Assembly: GCA_965205965.1 (NCBI GenBank)
Contig: CBDBHT010000005.1
Span: 1-64,000, forward strand
Length of the DNA: 64,000 nucleotides
Direction: 5' to 3'
Source: Bin55 sp965205965
GTDB taxonomy: Bacteria > Pseudomonadota > Gammaproteobacteria > Pseudomonadales > Azotimanducaceae
A program made the translations under genes and the position numbers. Numbering within the stretch: the first letter of the stretch is position 1; every line of letters begins with the position of its first letter. The notes under the pieces were generated by a model. The model did not search any database. It was not told where the DNA came from and was given only the letters and a program-made list of their open reading frames with translations. Of the stretch, positions 27,743 to 36,694 are shown one piece after another.

Positions 27743-29031
27743 GCACATCCAATCGGTATTCGCTTGTTCGAGGTTTCCGAGATATCTATCCGGGTGATTC
27801 TGAAAATTACACGTACGTATCAGAATCGGTCATTAGAGTATTACGCAGCTATGGGTATGAAGAGATAAAACTACCTCTTGTTGAACGTACGGAATTGTTC
27901 ACGAGAGGTATTGGCGAGGCGACTGATATGGTTGAAAAGGAGATGTATTCGTTTGATGATCGCGATGGAGTTTCTTTATCTTTGCGACCCGAGGGAACGG
28001 CTTCTTGTGTACGGGCTGCAATTGGTCGTAATATTTTCCGAGGAGCTCGTCCGAAACTCTGGTATTCCGGTCCAATGTTTCGTTACGAGCGACCTCAGAA
28101 AGGCAGGTATCGCCAATTTGAACAAATCGGTGTGGAAGCTTTCGGGTATCCGGGGCCTGGTATCGATGCTGAGTTGATCGTAATGCTGAATGACGTTATC
28201 CAAGAGTTAGACCTAGGTACCGTGGCAGAATTGGAAATAAATACACTACTGGGAAGCTCTGAGTCACGTACTCTGTATAAGCAAGCGTTAGTGGACTACT
28301 TAATACCATTTAAGACTGAGCTGGATGAAGACAGTCAAAGACGCATATTCAGTAACCCTCTTCGCATTCTCGACACTAAAGATGAACGTACTCAGAAGAT
28401 ATTGGAAGCGGCACCAGCAATTTCGGAATACTTAAATGATTCTGATCGTCTAATGTTTGATGAATTGATCGGGCGTCTTGATCGCAGTGGAGTCAAATAT
28501 CGAGTAAATAGAAAATTGGTGCGCGGTCTCGACTATTACACGCATAGCGTTTTTGAATGGCTGACTGATCAGTTGGGTGCGCAACGCCAGCTTGCTGGTG
28601 GTGGTAGGTACGATGATCTAGTGGAGCATTTGGGAGGTCCACCAACGCCAGCAGTGGGTTTCTCAATTGGAGTTGATCGAATGGTGCTGCTCCGTGAAAA
28701 GCAAGGACATGCAAAGCCTTACTCTGCAGCCGACGTGTACGTTATTTTTCTGGATGAGACGTCTGAAGGATTCGCTCGTAACGCTGCCCGGACAATCCGC
28801 TCCAATACGCATTTACGGGTTCGAGAACATCACGGCAACGGCAAATTAAAACGACAAATGCGAGATGCGGATAGAAGTGGTGCTCGCTGGGCAGTCATCG
28901 TAGGTGAAAACGAAAAAGCATCAGATTCTGTTTCCGTTAAATTCCTTCGAGAATCGCGTGATCAATGCGTCGTTCCCATAAGTGAATTAGCGCAGTATTT
29001 TCAATCTAAAGAGGTATTTCTTAATGACTGA
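27739..29031 (+). CDS. hisS: Histidyl-tRNA synthetase
   Basis: A class II aminoacyl-tRNA synthetase of 430 residues that charges tRNA-His. Motif 1 lies in the N-terminal fold, motif 2 is MFRYERPQKGRYRQFEQIGVEA, and the HisRS-specific histidine-binding loops are LDYYTHSVFEW and QLAGGGRYDDLV, followed by motif 3 (AVGFSIGVDRMVLL). The C-terminal anticodon-binding domain begins at about residue 335. The start is GTG at 27739, overlapping the rodZ stop by 4 bp; the family start SNRYSLVRGFRDIYPGD supports it. It overlaps yfgM by 8 bp. Confidence 0.95.
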   Translation: MSTSNRYSLVRGFRDIYPGDSENYTYVSESVIRVLRSYGYEEIKLPLVERTELFTRGIGEATDMVEKEMYSFDDRDGVSLSLRPEGTASCVRAAIGRNIFRGARPKLWYSGPMFRYERPQKGRYRQFEQIGVEAFGYPGPGIDAELIVMLNDVIQELDLGTVAELEINTLLGSSESRTLYKQALVDYLIPFKTELDEDSQRRIFSNPLRILDTKDERTQKILEAAPAISEYLNDSDRLMFDELIGRLDRSGVKYRVNRKLVRGLDYYTHSVFEWLTDQLGAQRQLAGGGRYDDLVEHLGGPPTPAVGFSIGVDRMVLLREKQGHAKPYSAADVYVIFLDETSEGFARNAARTIRSNTHLRVREHHGNGKLKRQMRDADRSGARWAVIVGENEKASDSVSVKFLRESRDQCVVPISELAQYFQSKEVFLND

Positions 29032-29653
29032 CTTTATCAGCGAAGAAGAACTGGCGGAGAAAGTAAAGTCATGGGCAAAAAGCTATGCTTTCCCCGTTCT
29101 AACCGTGGTGATAATTGGCATAGCTGGCGTCATTGGATTCAGGTACTACCAAGATTACGTGGAAGAAAAATCGCAAGACGCTGCTGACTTGTACTATGAA
29201 TTTCTTACGGCACGAGGCTTGGAGGAATCGACCGAATCCCACCTTGAACGTCTAAATGCTGATCACAAAAAAAGTGCTTACCGAGTTTTCGCGCTGTTAT
29301 ACCAAGCGCATGACGCCGTGGAGAAATCTGATTGGGATGCGGCAATAGCACACTACGAAACTGGGTTATCTATATCCCGAGATTGGGCGATTCAAGATGC
29401 CGTTCGCATTCGAATGGCACGCCTCGAGATTCAATTAGGACGGTATGATGATGCGTTAGCCACGCTTGTCAATGTAAAAGGAAGCGGACATACGTCTTTG
29501 GTACAGGAGTTGACCGGAGATATTTACATTGCTCAAGGCGAGTTGGAAGCGGCGCGGAAGGCGTACCAATCGGCAATCGATAATGCAATCGAGGATCGTC
29601 CAAGTGAAGCACTTCGTCTAAAACTATCTAGCGTGAATGCAAATTCAACATGA
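29024..29653 (+). CDS. yfgM: YfgM/RcsF-type ancillary SecYEG translocon protein (TPR)
   Basis: A 209-residue inner-membrane protein with a short cytoplasmic N-terminus, one membrane segment (about residues 23-39, FPVLTVVIIGIAGVIGF) and a periplasmic TPR-like domain (repeats near 95-205, including DVAIAHYETGL-like and GELEAARKAYQSAI). YfgM associates with the SecYEG translocon and periplasmic chaperones. The position between hisS and bamB is the conserved gammaproteobacterial order and supports the assignment, since the sequence itself is variable. It overlaps hisS by 8 bp and bamB by 4 bp. Confidence 0.88.
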   Translation: MTDFISEEELAEKVKSWAKSYAFPVLTVVIIGIAGVIGFRYYQDYVEEKSQDAADLYYEFLTARGLEESTESHLERLNADHKKSAYRVFALLYQAHDAVEKSDWDAAIAHYETGLSISRDWAIQDAVRIRMARLEIQLGRYDDALATLVNVKGSGHTSLVQELTGDIYIAQGELEAARKAYQSAIDNAIEDRPSEALRLKLSSVNANST

Positions 29654-30882
29654 ATAAGTACACGAAAAATCTAATCGTGTGGGTTTCGGTAGCTCTGTTT
29701 ACCAATTTGCTGGCCAGTTGTGCGGGTTTAGGAGGAGGCCAGAAAGCTAAGGCAGCAAAAGAAGAAGATCCGGCGGCTTTAGTGAGTTTTGAGCCGGAAG
29801 TAAGTATTTCTAAATTATGGAGTTCGTCGATAGGACATGGACTAGGGGCCAAGTATCTCAAAATTAACCCCATAGTTGCCGATGAACGGATATTTGTCGC
29901 TGATGCATACGGCCTGGTCGAGGCTCGTAGTCGCAATGACGGCAAGAAAATCTGGCAAATCCGGGTTGGTTCACCGGATAGCAAGGGTGTATTTGCGTTT
30001 AATGAGCGGCGTGACGTCTCCTTTCTGAGTGGGGGCGTTGGAGTTGGTAAAGGGCTTGCCGTTGTTGGGACGATCCACGGCGAAGTAATTGCGCTGAATG
30101 TAGATGATGGTTCAGAGGTTTGGCGGGCGCGGGTATCGAGCGAGGTTTTAGCTCCTCCCGCGGTTGACGGCGGGCTTGTCGTAGTGCAGGTAGGCGACGG
30201 TCGTATTTACGCTCTTGAAGGTGACACTGGGGAAACACGTTGGGTCTACAACTCGAAAGTACCGATTCTTTCTTTGCGAGGAACCGCATCACCCAGGATT
30301 GATGAAGGTGTAGTTTTCGCAGGATTTGCAACTGGAGTCGTGGCTGCTATTAATGCAGATACAGGATCACTGCTTTGGGAGACGAGGGTTGCGCAGCCCG
30401 AAGGAATTTCTGAAATCGAACGAATAATCGACGTGGATACCAGCCCACTCATATCGAACGGCATTATCTATGCTTCAAGCCATCAAGGGGCTACACGTGC
30501 AATACGTCAAGTTGATGGCGCGGTGCTTTGGGAGGTAGCGGCACCGTCGCATCTTGATCTAGGTGAGGGATATGGGAATATATATATTATCACGGATGAC
30601 GATCGAATATTAGCCGTTGATCGACAGTATGCTCGTGTCGTTTGGGAGGAGGATGGCCTTCGTAACCGTGAGTTGTCAAGTCCGTTGACCTACGGAAATT
30701 ATCTTGTCGTAGGTGATAAGTTTGGGTACGTCCATGTATTGGCACTGAGCGACGGAAGATTTATGGCGCGTAGAAAACTATCCAGTCAGGGTATCCGTTC
30801 TTCTTTAGTTCAGTCGGATGGGGTCGTCTTTGTTTATACCAATAGTGGCGGATTATACGCACTGGAGATTCGACGCACCTAA
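29650..30882 (+). CDS. bamB: Outer membrane assembly lipoprotein BamB
   Basis: The lipoprotein subunit of the BAM complex that inserts beta-barrel proteins in the outer membrane. The signal peptide ends in the lipobox LLASC with Cys24 as the acylated residue. The rest is an eight-bladed PQQ-like propeller with repeated blade motifs such as VEARSRNDGKKIWQIRVG, ALNVDDGSEVWRARV and AINADTGSLLWETRV. The 410-residue length is slightly above the E. coli protein (392). It starts 4 bp inside yfgM and is followed after 5 bp by der. Confidence 0.93.
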   Translation: MNKYTKNLIVWVSVALFTNLLASCAGLGGGQKAKAAKEEDPAALVSFEPEVSISKLWSSSIGHGLGAKYLKINPIVADERIFVADAYGLVEARSRNDGKKIWQIRVGSPDSKGVFAFNERRDVSFLSGGVGVGKGLAVVGTIHGEVIALNVDDGSEVWRARVSSEVLAPPAVDGGLVVVQVGDGRIYALEGDTGETRWVYNSKVPILSLRGTASPRIDEGVVFAGFATGVVAAINADTGSLLWETRVAQPEGISEIERIIDVDTSPLISNGIIYASSHQGATRAIRQVDGAVLWEVAAPSHLDLGEGYGNIYIITDDDRILAVDRQYARVVWEEDGLRNRELSSPLTYGNYLVVGDKFGYVHVLALSDGRFMARRKLSSQGIRSSLVQSDGVVFVYTNSGGLYALEIRRT

Positions 30883-30887
30883 ACCTC

Positions 30888-32309
30888 ATGTCAAAAGAAG
30901 AGGCCGCTGGTAGTGGGCCATCGGGAACGTTAGCACTTGTTGGACGACCAAACGTCGGCAAGTCTACGTTGTTTAACCGTCTCTGTGGTTGTTGGGATGC
31001 TCTGGTACACGATCGACCATGTCTTACGCGAGATCGTAGATATGGCAAAGCTCAGCGTATTGCGCCATCCGTGTGGGCTATTGACACGGGGGGATTGCTT
31101 GATGAGTCTTTTGCGGGGGAGGGTGTATCAAAACAGGTTGAATACGCCCTTTACGAGGCTGACCTTATTGTCATGCTCGTTGATGCACGTGACGGTATTA
31201 CCGTTGTGGATCGAGTTATCGCGGATGATCTGCGTCCTAGGGGTCTGCAAACGATTGTCGTCGTCAACAAGATTGATGGTTTATCGTTCGCCGAGCGTAA
31301 TAGCGTTCTATCGGAAGCGACTGCGCTAGGGCTAGGAGAGTGTTTTGCGGTTTCGGCTAGAAAAGCCCAAGGCATTAACGATATATCTGCGTTCGTTTGG
31401 AATGTATTCCCTCCCGCGCAATTTGAGGAAACACATAGCGGTATTCCGGTTGCCATAGTTGGGCGGCCAAACGTCGGCAAATCAACCTTAGTCAATTTGC
31501 TTGTAGACAACGATCGGTGCATCGTATCGGACGTTCCAGGTACAACTAGGGATGCGGTGGATGTACCCGTTACGCACGATGGCAAGGACTACTTATTTAT
31601 CGATACGGCTGGATTAAGAAGGAGGAGGGGTGTCAAAGACACAATCGAAAAATTTTCAATTATCCAATCACTGAAGGCATTGGAACGCGCACATGTCGCG
31701 CTCATTCTTATCGACGCACGCGAAGGAATTGTGGAGCAGGATCTGCGCATCATAAGTTATGCAGAAGATGCTGGAACAGGACTACTTTTGCTCGTTAATA
31801 AGTGGGATGGATTATCACCGGAATCTAAACGTAAGGTTCGAAATGAGATTCAAAGGAGGCTTAGATTTGCCCGCTGGATTCAAGTGCGATATATCTCAGC
31901 GTTGAAGAATATTGGCGTGACGAAGCTTTTTACCGAAATCGATCGTATCGATCAAGTGGGGGCGTTCAACGTGGCTACGCCAGAGTTAAACAATGTCTTG
32001 CAACGAGCCATTCAAGAACAACCTCTACCGATGGCTCATGGTAGGCAGATTAAACTCCGTTACGTCCATAAAGTAGGAGACTATCCTCCTAGACTACTGA
32101 TACATGGTAATAAGACCGACTCCATCCCGTCATCATATACAAGGTATTTGGAACGTGCCTTTCGTAACGCGTTCCGGCTGACTAGTACCCCGTTGGAACT
32201 GTCTTATCGAACTGGAGATAATCCGTTTGAACACAAAAAGAACAAACTAACGGAACACCAGTTATGGAAGCGCAGACGGCTTATTCAACATCGGAAGTCG
32301 CGGAGTTAA
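30888..32309 (+). CDS. der: Ribosome biogenesis GTPase Der (EngA)
   Basis: A 473-residue essential GTPase with two tandem G domains and a C-terminal KH-like domain, acting in 50S subunit maturation. G domain 1 has GRPNVGKS (19-26), DTGG and NKID. G domain 2 (about 183-355) has GRPNVGKS, DTAG (followed by LRRRRGVKDTIEKFS) and NKWD. The KH-like part follows from about 360. It is the last gene of the ndk operon. Its 3' end overlaps the convergent M23 gene by 29 bp, so both C-termini are encoded by the same DNA on opposite strands. Confidence 0.95.
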   Translation: MSKEEAAGSGPSGTLALVGRPNVGKSTLFNRLCGCWDALVHDRPCLTRDRRYGKAQRIAPSVWAIDTGGLLDESFAGEGVSKQVEYALYEADLIVMLVDARDGITVVDRVIADDLRPRGLQTIVVVNKIDGLSFAERNSVLSEATALGLGECFAVSARKAQGINDISAFVWNVFPPAQFEETHSGIPVAIVGRPNVGKSTLVNLLVDNDRCIVSDVPGTTRDAVDVPVTHDGKDYLFIDTAGLRRRRGVKDTIEKFSIIQSLKALERAHVALILIDAREGIVEQDLRIISYAEDAGTGLLLLVNKWDGLSPESKRKVRNEIQRRLRFARWIQVRYISALKNIGVTKLFTEIDRIDQVGAFNVATPELNNVLQRAIQEQPLPMAHGRQIKLRYVHKVGDYPPRLLIHGNKTDSIPSSYTRYLERAFRNAFRLTSTPLELSYRTGDNPFEHKKNKLTEHQLWKRRRLIQHRKSRS

Positions 32310-33120
32310 CGGCTTCGAGAAAGACGGTTGGGTCGACACGGTCACCCTGTAAACTAACGCTCCAATGCAAATGTGGGCCGGTGGAGCGGCCGGTTGTGCC
32401 GATGGTTCCAATAATCGTTTTCCTTTCGATGAATTCGCCTTGAGAAACTGTGATTGCATTCATATGACACATCATAGAGACAAACCCGCCACCATGGTCA
32501 ATCAGTATTGTTTTACCGTTGAAGTAGAAATCACCCGTGACTGCGACTTCTCCCGGAGCTGGTGCATGGACAGGTGTTCCGATTGGGGCGGCGTAATCAA
32601 TACCGGAATGTGGACGGCGCGTCTCTCCATTAAAAAAGCGTCTCGACCCAAAAACATCCGATACTCGACCTTCAGCCGGAGCTATGACGGGATATAAGTT
32701 TGCGGGGTAAGCAGAATGACGAGCATACACTGCCTTCATGAGGGCAGTTTCCTTATTAATTCGTGCCAAGTCTGTCTCTGATGGAGTGACCATTTGGGGG
32801 TCAGAAATGGTTATGTGCGATTCGGGGTAATTCCTGTCTTCGATAAGAAACTCGATTTGCCCATTTGACTGTGCAGTACTGTATTCAAGAGTATGCTGGC
32901 CAACTTTAGTTTCCAGTGGAACGCCAACAATCACCAGGTTGCCCATTAGTAGTTGCCGTTTCCCGTTGAACACGGCTTGTGTTGCAGGCGAAGGTAGAGG
33001 AATTCGTACAACTCCGCCGACATGGCCGGACGGCATAGACGCACCACCGGATGCACCAGACAAAGTTACAGCAAATAAAGCTAGAAACACGAGTACAGAC
33101 CCTTTACCGAATTTCATCAT
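32281..33120 (-). CDS. M23-family metallopeptidase (LytM domain), exported
   Basis: A 279-residue protein with an N-terminal signal peptide (about residues 1-26, hydrophobic VLVFLALFAVTL) and a C-terminal LytM/M23 zinc endopeptidase domain (about 145-270). The metal ligands are His171 and Asp175 in HSGID and His252 in HLHW; His219 in MMCHM and His250 complete the active site, so it looks catalytically competent. It should act on peptidoglycan cross-links in the periplasm. It is convergent with der and overlaps its 3' end by 29 bp. The N-terminal domain (about 30-120) resembles the beta-domain seen in many stand-alone M23 proteins. Confidence 0.9.
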   Translation of the reverse strand: MMKFGKGSVLVFLALFAVTLSGASGGASMPSGHVGGVVRIPLPSPATQAVFNGKRQLLMGNLVIVGVPLETKVGQHTLEYSTAQSNGQIEFLIEDRNYPESHITISDPQMVTPSETDLARINKETALMKAVYARHSAYPANLYPVIAPAEGRVSDVFGSRRFFNGETRRPHSGIDYAAPIGTPVHAPAPGEVAVTGDFYFNGKTILIDHGGGFVSMMCHMNAITVSQGEFIERKTIIGTIGTTGRSTGPHLHWSVSLQGDRVDPTVFLEAVNSATSDVE

Positions 33121-33214
33121 CTATTTCAGGCTTACCTATGAGTTAGTTGTCAGAGGACCTATTTACTCTTACGCAATGACAAGTTAGGGGCTGGACATTT
33201 GAATCTGGTATGAG

Positions 33215-33797
33215 TCATCCCCGTATAACAACGGAAACTTTATTATGAACCTGATTACCATATTCGTGAGATACCCAGATCAAGAAGCCTGTATCGAACA
33301 TCTTGAAAAAATCAAATAGGTCAATGGTGTGTCGTGCCCTCATTACGGAAGCATTGACGTTGCAAGAAAAGCGGATGGGTATCGTATTGGCTGGTGAAAC
33401 TGTCATATGAAGTCGTTTCAGCGTTTCTCTACTCTTGATGAGAACCATGCAACCAAGATCATCGTAGTCCATCGCCCCATTGGCAACTTCAAGAATGACG
33501 TTTTTGATGTTAGAGTCGCTTTCCGCTAGTTTGTACCCGCTCTTTATCAGCAGCAACTCGGTGAGGAGGAATGCTGTTCGCTTGTTGCCGTCGGCGAATC
33601 CATGGTTGCAGACTAGGCTCCGCAGAAGTGCCGCGGCTTTTTCATAAATGGTTGCGTGGTATCCGATGTAGGGACCTTCAATCGCCGATAAAACGGAATC
33701 CTTGCTGATGATGCCTGGCACACCACCGTGCTTTAAGTGCCTCCTCGTGTGTATCTAGAACATCCCGCCAAGTGATCCGGTAGTGTTCTTCAGAGAT
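33215..33797 (-). pseudogene. Doc/Fic-family toxin, frameshifted and without a normal start
   Basis: The Fic motif is present as NHGFADGNKRTAF, with the Doc-type context PGIISKDSVLSAIEGP upstream. The N-terminus is readable in the next frame (SEEHYRITWRDVLDTHEEALK). A 2-bp deletion in a CACA run at about 33734 separates it from HGGVPGI. The codon at the expected start, 7 bases after AAGGAG, is ATC (33797-33795) rather than ATG. The C-terminal part after the Fic domain (about 65 residues, from RLHMTVSP on) is not recognised and may be readthrough into former flanking DNA. As it stands the toxin should not be made. Confidence 0.75.
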
Positions 33798-33954
33798 CGG
33801 CCAACTCCTTCAGGAGTTGACGCCGTTCCTCAGCGATCTTATGGATGAGTTCTTTGTTTGAAGTTAGGTGCTTTCGCCCCTCTCCTTGAAGCGTCCTAGG
33901 ATCGGAATCCCCCATGGATCGGTCGGCGGTTTTCTTCGAGGATGGTTGGTGCAT
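33790..33954 (-). CDS. Small ORF upstream of doc, candidate antitoxin
   Basis: This encodes 54 residues, MHQPSSKKTADRSMGDSDP... ending HKIAEERRQLLKELADL. It is highly charged, with a C-terminal helix of alternating basic and leucine residues. The stop overlaps the old doc start region by 8 bases, and the AAGGAG that would serve doc lies inside its last codons, a typical antitoxin-toxin arrangement. A TATAAT box lies upstream. It does not match Phd clearly; function is inferred only from position and size. It may be kept although the toxin has decayed. Confidence 0.55.
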   Translation of the reverse strand: MHQPSSKKTADRSMGDSDPRTLQGEGRKHLTSNKELIHKIAEERRQLLKELADL

Positions 33955-33977
33955 CGTTTCTATCTCGCCTTAGTTAA

Positions 33978-34007
33978 ATTATACCAGGACCAGTCCATTG
34001 CATTGAA
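33978..34007 (-). promoter_or_regulatory. Candidate promoter of the doc operon
   Basis: On the minus strand TTCAAT (34007-34002) and a perfect TATAAT (33983-33978) are 18 bases apart, 23 bases before the small ORF start. Confidence 0.5.
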
Positions 34008-34079
34008 TATCCCGAAGTGAACAAATCAATCCTCAATGAATTGTATTGTACTCTATAGGTTGTTACATCGAACCTCTAA

Positions 34080-34360
34080 CCCTTATTTCTCATAATGAAT
34101 GGCTTTGGTGCGATTTATGTGCGTTTAAGTTGTTGATACAACGAAGTCGATTGGGCTTTGCCGGGGGGAAGAGTATTGCGGCGGGGTGCGTCCGGCCCGG
34201 ATGGAAGCGGGCCGCGGTCGGGGCTGAGCGCGATGCTTGCGGAGGGGGTGCGGATTTTTGGAATGCGCCCCGGCCCGTTTCGCAGACTGCTGCAGATCCG
34301 CGCGAAAAGCGGCGCATCCTGTGAAAACGTCATTTTCGACTTGGTTATGAGAAATCCGGG
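34080..34360 (+). mobile_element. 281-bp MITE derived from IS1380
   Basis: The ends CCCTTATTTCTCATAA and TTATGAGAAATCCGGG match the composite IS1380 ends, with the 4-bp target duplication CTAA at 34076-34079 and 34361-34364. The interior is a scrambled remnant of the IS1380 transposase start (codons for VRPARME-like sequence). It encodes no transposase and would need one in trans, such as 1672-3183. The right duplication contains the stop codon of the neighbouring barrel gene. Confidence 0.9.
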
Positions 34361-34996
34361 CTAAAAATTAAATTGGTAACTCAAGTTCAGCGATGTAGCA
34401 CCTGCATCGTCGCTGAATATTTGTGTGAGCGAGAGTAGTGCGTTGTCGTCGCCTACCGGAAACCTGCCGGCTACTGTAACGGTGGGTGCGTAGCCTTCAC
34501 TCCACTCTTTGCCCTTGAGAGTGGTGACGATAGTTTGATCCCTTCCTTCTTTAAATCCCATAGTAAACTTTGTCTTTTGCCAGTAACTCGTTATCCCTAC
34601 CTTTCCTACCAGAGCAAACCAGTCTGAGCTAGAGTAAGTTACAGTAGCCACTAGCGATAGGTAGCGGTTAGCGTATGTTTCGGTTTCTAATATGAAATCA
34701 TCACTCGTCGCTCCTATCCTTTCGAAAAAATCGCTGTTTTCGATAATAAAGCCGTTTTCAACATCACTAGAATCTGCTGCGTGAGAAATATCAATGCCAG
34801 TTTCGAAGCCAAACGTGTCGTTCAATTGAATGCCTAATACTAGTTTGTATCCCAGACCTGCACCTGTTGCTGTATCGGAGTTTTCTTCATAAATAGATAC
34901 ACCACCTAGAAGATAAAGAGATGAGTCATTGGGCAGTTCATGTGCAGATACAGGTAGACATAGTAATAACGATGGAACGAATAACCATGATTTCAT
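34361..34996 (-). CDS. Small outer-membrane beta-barrel protein
   Basis: A 211-residue exported protein with a signal peptide ending at about LPVSA-HE (residues 1-18). The mature part has alternating beta strands (GAGLGYKLVLGIQL, YLSLVATVTYSS, FALVGKVGITSYW) and a C-terminal strand SLNLSYQFNF ending in Phe, the recognition signal for the BAM complex. The size suggests an 8-stranded OmpA/OmpX/OprG-like barrel, but no family was recognised. Its stop codon TAG lies in the CTAA duplication of the adjoining MITE, so the insertion left the protein intact. Confidence 0.75.
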   Translation of the reverse strand: MKSWLFVPSLLLCLPVSAHELPNDSSLYLLGGVSIYEENSDTATGAGLGYKLVLGIQLNDTFGFETGIDISHAADSSDVENGFIIENSDFFERIGATSDDFILETETYANRYLSLVATVTYSSSDWFALVGKVGITSYWQKTKFTMGFKEGRDQTIVTTLKGKEWSEGYAPTVTVAGRFPVGDDNALLSLTQIFSDDAGATSLNLSYQFNF

Positions 34997-35030
34997 AAGC
35001 TTGAACTTCGAAATTTGCTTTGAAGGACAG

Positions 35031-35125
35031 CTCTATTTACTCTAAAGAGAAGTAAGCAATCTTCATATCATTAAAAATCACATACTTATATCAGGCATGA
35101 TTCGTCAAAATAGCAGTAAATAGAG
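35031..35125. repeat. Short inverted-repeat element, 95 bp (copy B)
   Basis: The ends are CTCTATTTACT and AGTAAATAGAG. The core is shared with the copies at 22250 and 46503. It lies between the barrel gene and xseA and has no coding capacity. Confidence 0.72.
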
Positions 35126-35200
35126 ATGTTCGTATTATTATGTTTCTATGGGTCATGCGCCTCTAGCTGTCTATTTTATGTTTATGGACGTATCCTACTA

Positions 35201-36694
35201 TCAATTGCGTTTCGTAGTACCTGTAACCGTAGCCTCTAGTACCCCGTCAGATACATGTGCCACAACGTGGTCATTAATTCCAACCTGTTCTATCGAATTT
35301 ATTGGTTTACCCCAGTTAGATTTGTTGGGCTGAGCAATTATCGCATAGCCTCGATCCAGCGTTGCAAGCGGGCTTACCGTATGAAGAGCACGTGCTGTAT
35401 TGTGCAATTTGTTGTTGGCTAGTTCTAATGTTCTGTAGGTTTCTTTATGTATGAGTGCGAGTTGTGAATTTACGCGTCCAGTAAGAGAGACGATTAAATC
35501 GGTGGGATTCTGTTTGGAAAGAGCACGTTCGGACCGTTCTAACGAAAATTCCGCACGATTCAATTTGATTTGTATGATTCTCGTTAGACTGATACGTAAT
35601 TCGTCAATCCGAGTGATTTGCGTATCTACGTTTGGACTTAAGTTGCAAAGTACTCGCTGTGCGTGTACAAGCCGCGTTCGACACGTGTTGCAGATGATAT
35701 CGACAGCTCGTTTCAGTCGATCTTCAAGCTCATTGATGCGTATTACTTTTCTATTTAATTCACGATATGGGTCCTTGAGGCGAAGACGCAACGCCTCTAT
35801 TACAAATGAGCCGTCTTGAATAACTCGTGAAATATTTTTTGTTAATTGAGATTCAAGGATGTGCAATGTGCTGTGCAGGGTATTGCCGTCTGGCGTTGCG
35901 ATTTCTCCTGCTGCAGTAGGCGTCGCAGCTCGTTTGTCAGATACAAAGTCAGCGATCGTAAAGTCGGTTTGGTGACCAATAGCAGAGATAACTGGAATCG
36001 AACAGTTTGAGATCCTGCGAGCAACCGATTCTAGGTTGAATGCCCAAAGATCTTCTAATGAACCACCTCCACGCGTCACGATGATAACGTCCGGCGATGG
36101 TTTCATGCGTTCTGCGTCATCGAAAGCTCGAATGATTTGATTTTCTGCTTCTTTACCCTGTACCGCAGTTGGAACTAAGATGATCTTGGTGATTGGATAA
36201 CGTCTTCTCACTACAGCACAAACGTCTCTTGGTGCGTCACCAAAAGGGGAACTTATCAGCGCGATACGGTTGGGGTAATTTGGAAGCGGTTGTTTTTTCT
36301 CTTGATCGAATAATCCTTCGTTTTCAAGCAAAGATCGTAGGGCTTCGTATGCAGCTCGTAACGCACCTTCTCCAGCTAGTTCGATCTGCTGAATTTGTGC
36401 TTGGTAGCTCCCTTGCGCACTGTATATCGATAAACGTGCGCGGACCAAAATCCTAGATCCGTCTCGAACACCAAGATTCCGATAACTTCGATTCACGCTT
36501 GCAAAAGCGGCGCAACGCAGCACAGACTTTTCATCTTTAAGACTAAAGTACCAATGACCTGACCGAGCTTGAGTAAAGTTCGACACTTCTCCTTCAATCC
36601 ATACATTCGAGAAGCGACCTTCAAGCATTTCTCTTGCTTCACCGTTAATTTCAGAAACGGTGAATACAGGCTCATTCAATCCAATGTCAGGCAT
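35201..36694 (-). CDS. xseA: Exodeoxyribonuclease VII large subunit
   Basis: A 497-residue large subunit of ExoVII, the single-strand DNA nuclease used in mismatch repair and recombination clean-up. An N-terminal OB-fold (about residues 8-100, WIEGEVSNFTQARSGHWYFSLKD) is followed by the catalytic domain with YPNRIALISSPFGDAPRDV, DVIIVTRGGGSLEDLWAFN and SAIGHQTDFTIADFVSDKRAATPTAA. A long coiled-coil and the C-terminal Ala-Thr-Leu-Asp-Arg-Gly-Tyr-Ala motif complete it. The small subunit xseB is not adjacent. Confidence 0.94.
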   Translation of the reverse strand: MPDIGLNEPVFTVSEINGEAREMLEGRFSNVWIEGEVSNFTQARSGHWYFSLKDEKSVLRCAAFASVNRSYRNLGVRDGSRILVRARLSIYSAQGSYQAQIQQIELAGEGALRAAYEALRSLLENEGLFDQEKKQPLPNYPNRIALISSPFGDAPRDVCAVVRRRYPITKIILVPTAVQGKEAENQIIRAFDDAERMKPSPDVIIVTRGGGSLEDLWAFNLESVARRISNCSIPVISAIGHQTDFTIADFVSDKRAATPTAAGEIATPDGNTLHSTLHILESQLTKNISRVIQDGSFVIEALRLRLKDPYRELNRKVIRINELEDRLKRAVDIICNTCRTRLVHAQRVLCNLSPNVDTQITRIDELRISLTRIIQIKLNRAEFSLERSERALSKQNPTDLIVSLTGRVNSQLALIHKETYRTLELANNKLHNTARALHTVSPLATLDRGYAIIAQPNKSNWGKPINSIEQVGINDHVVAHVSDGVLEATVTGTTKRN

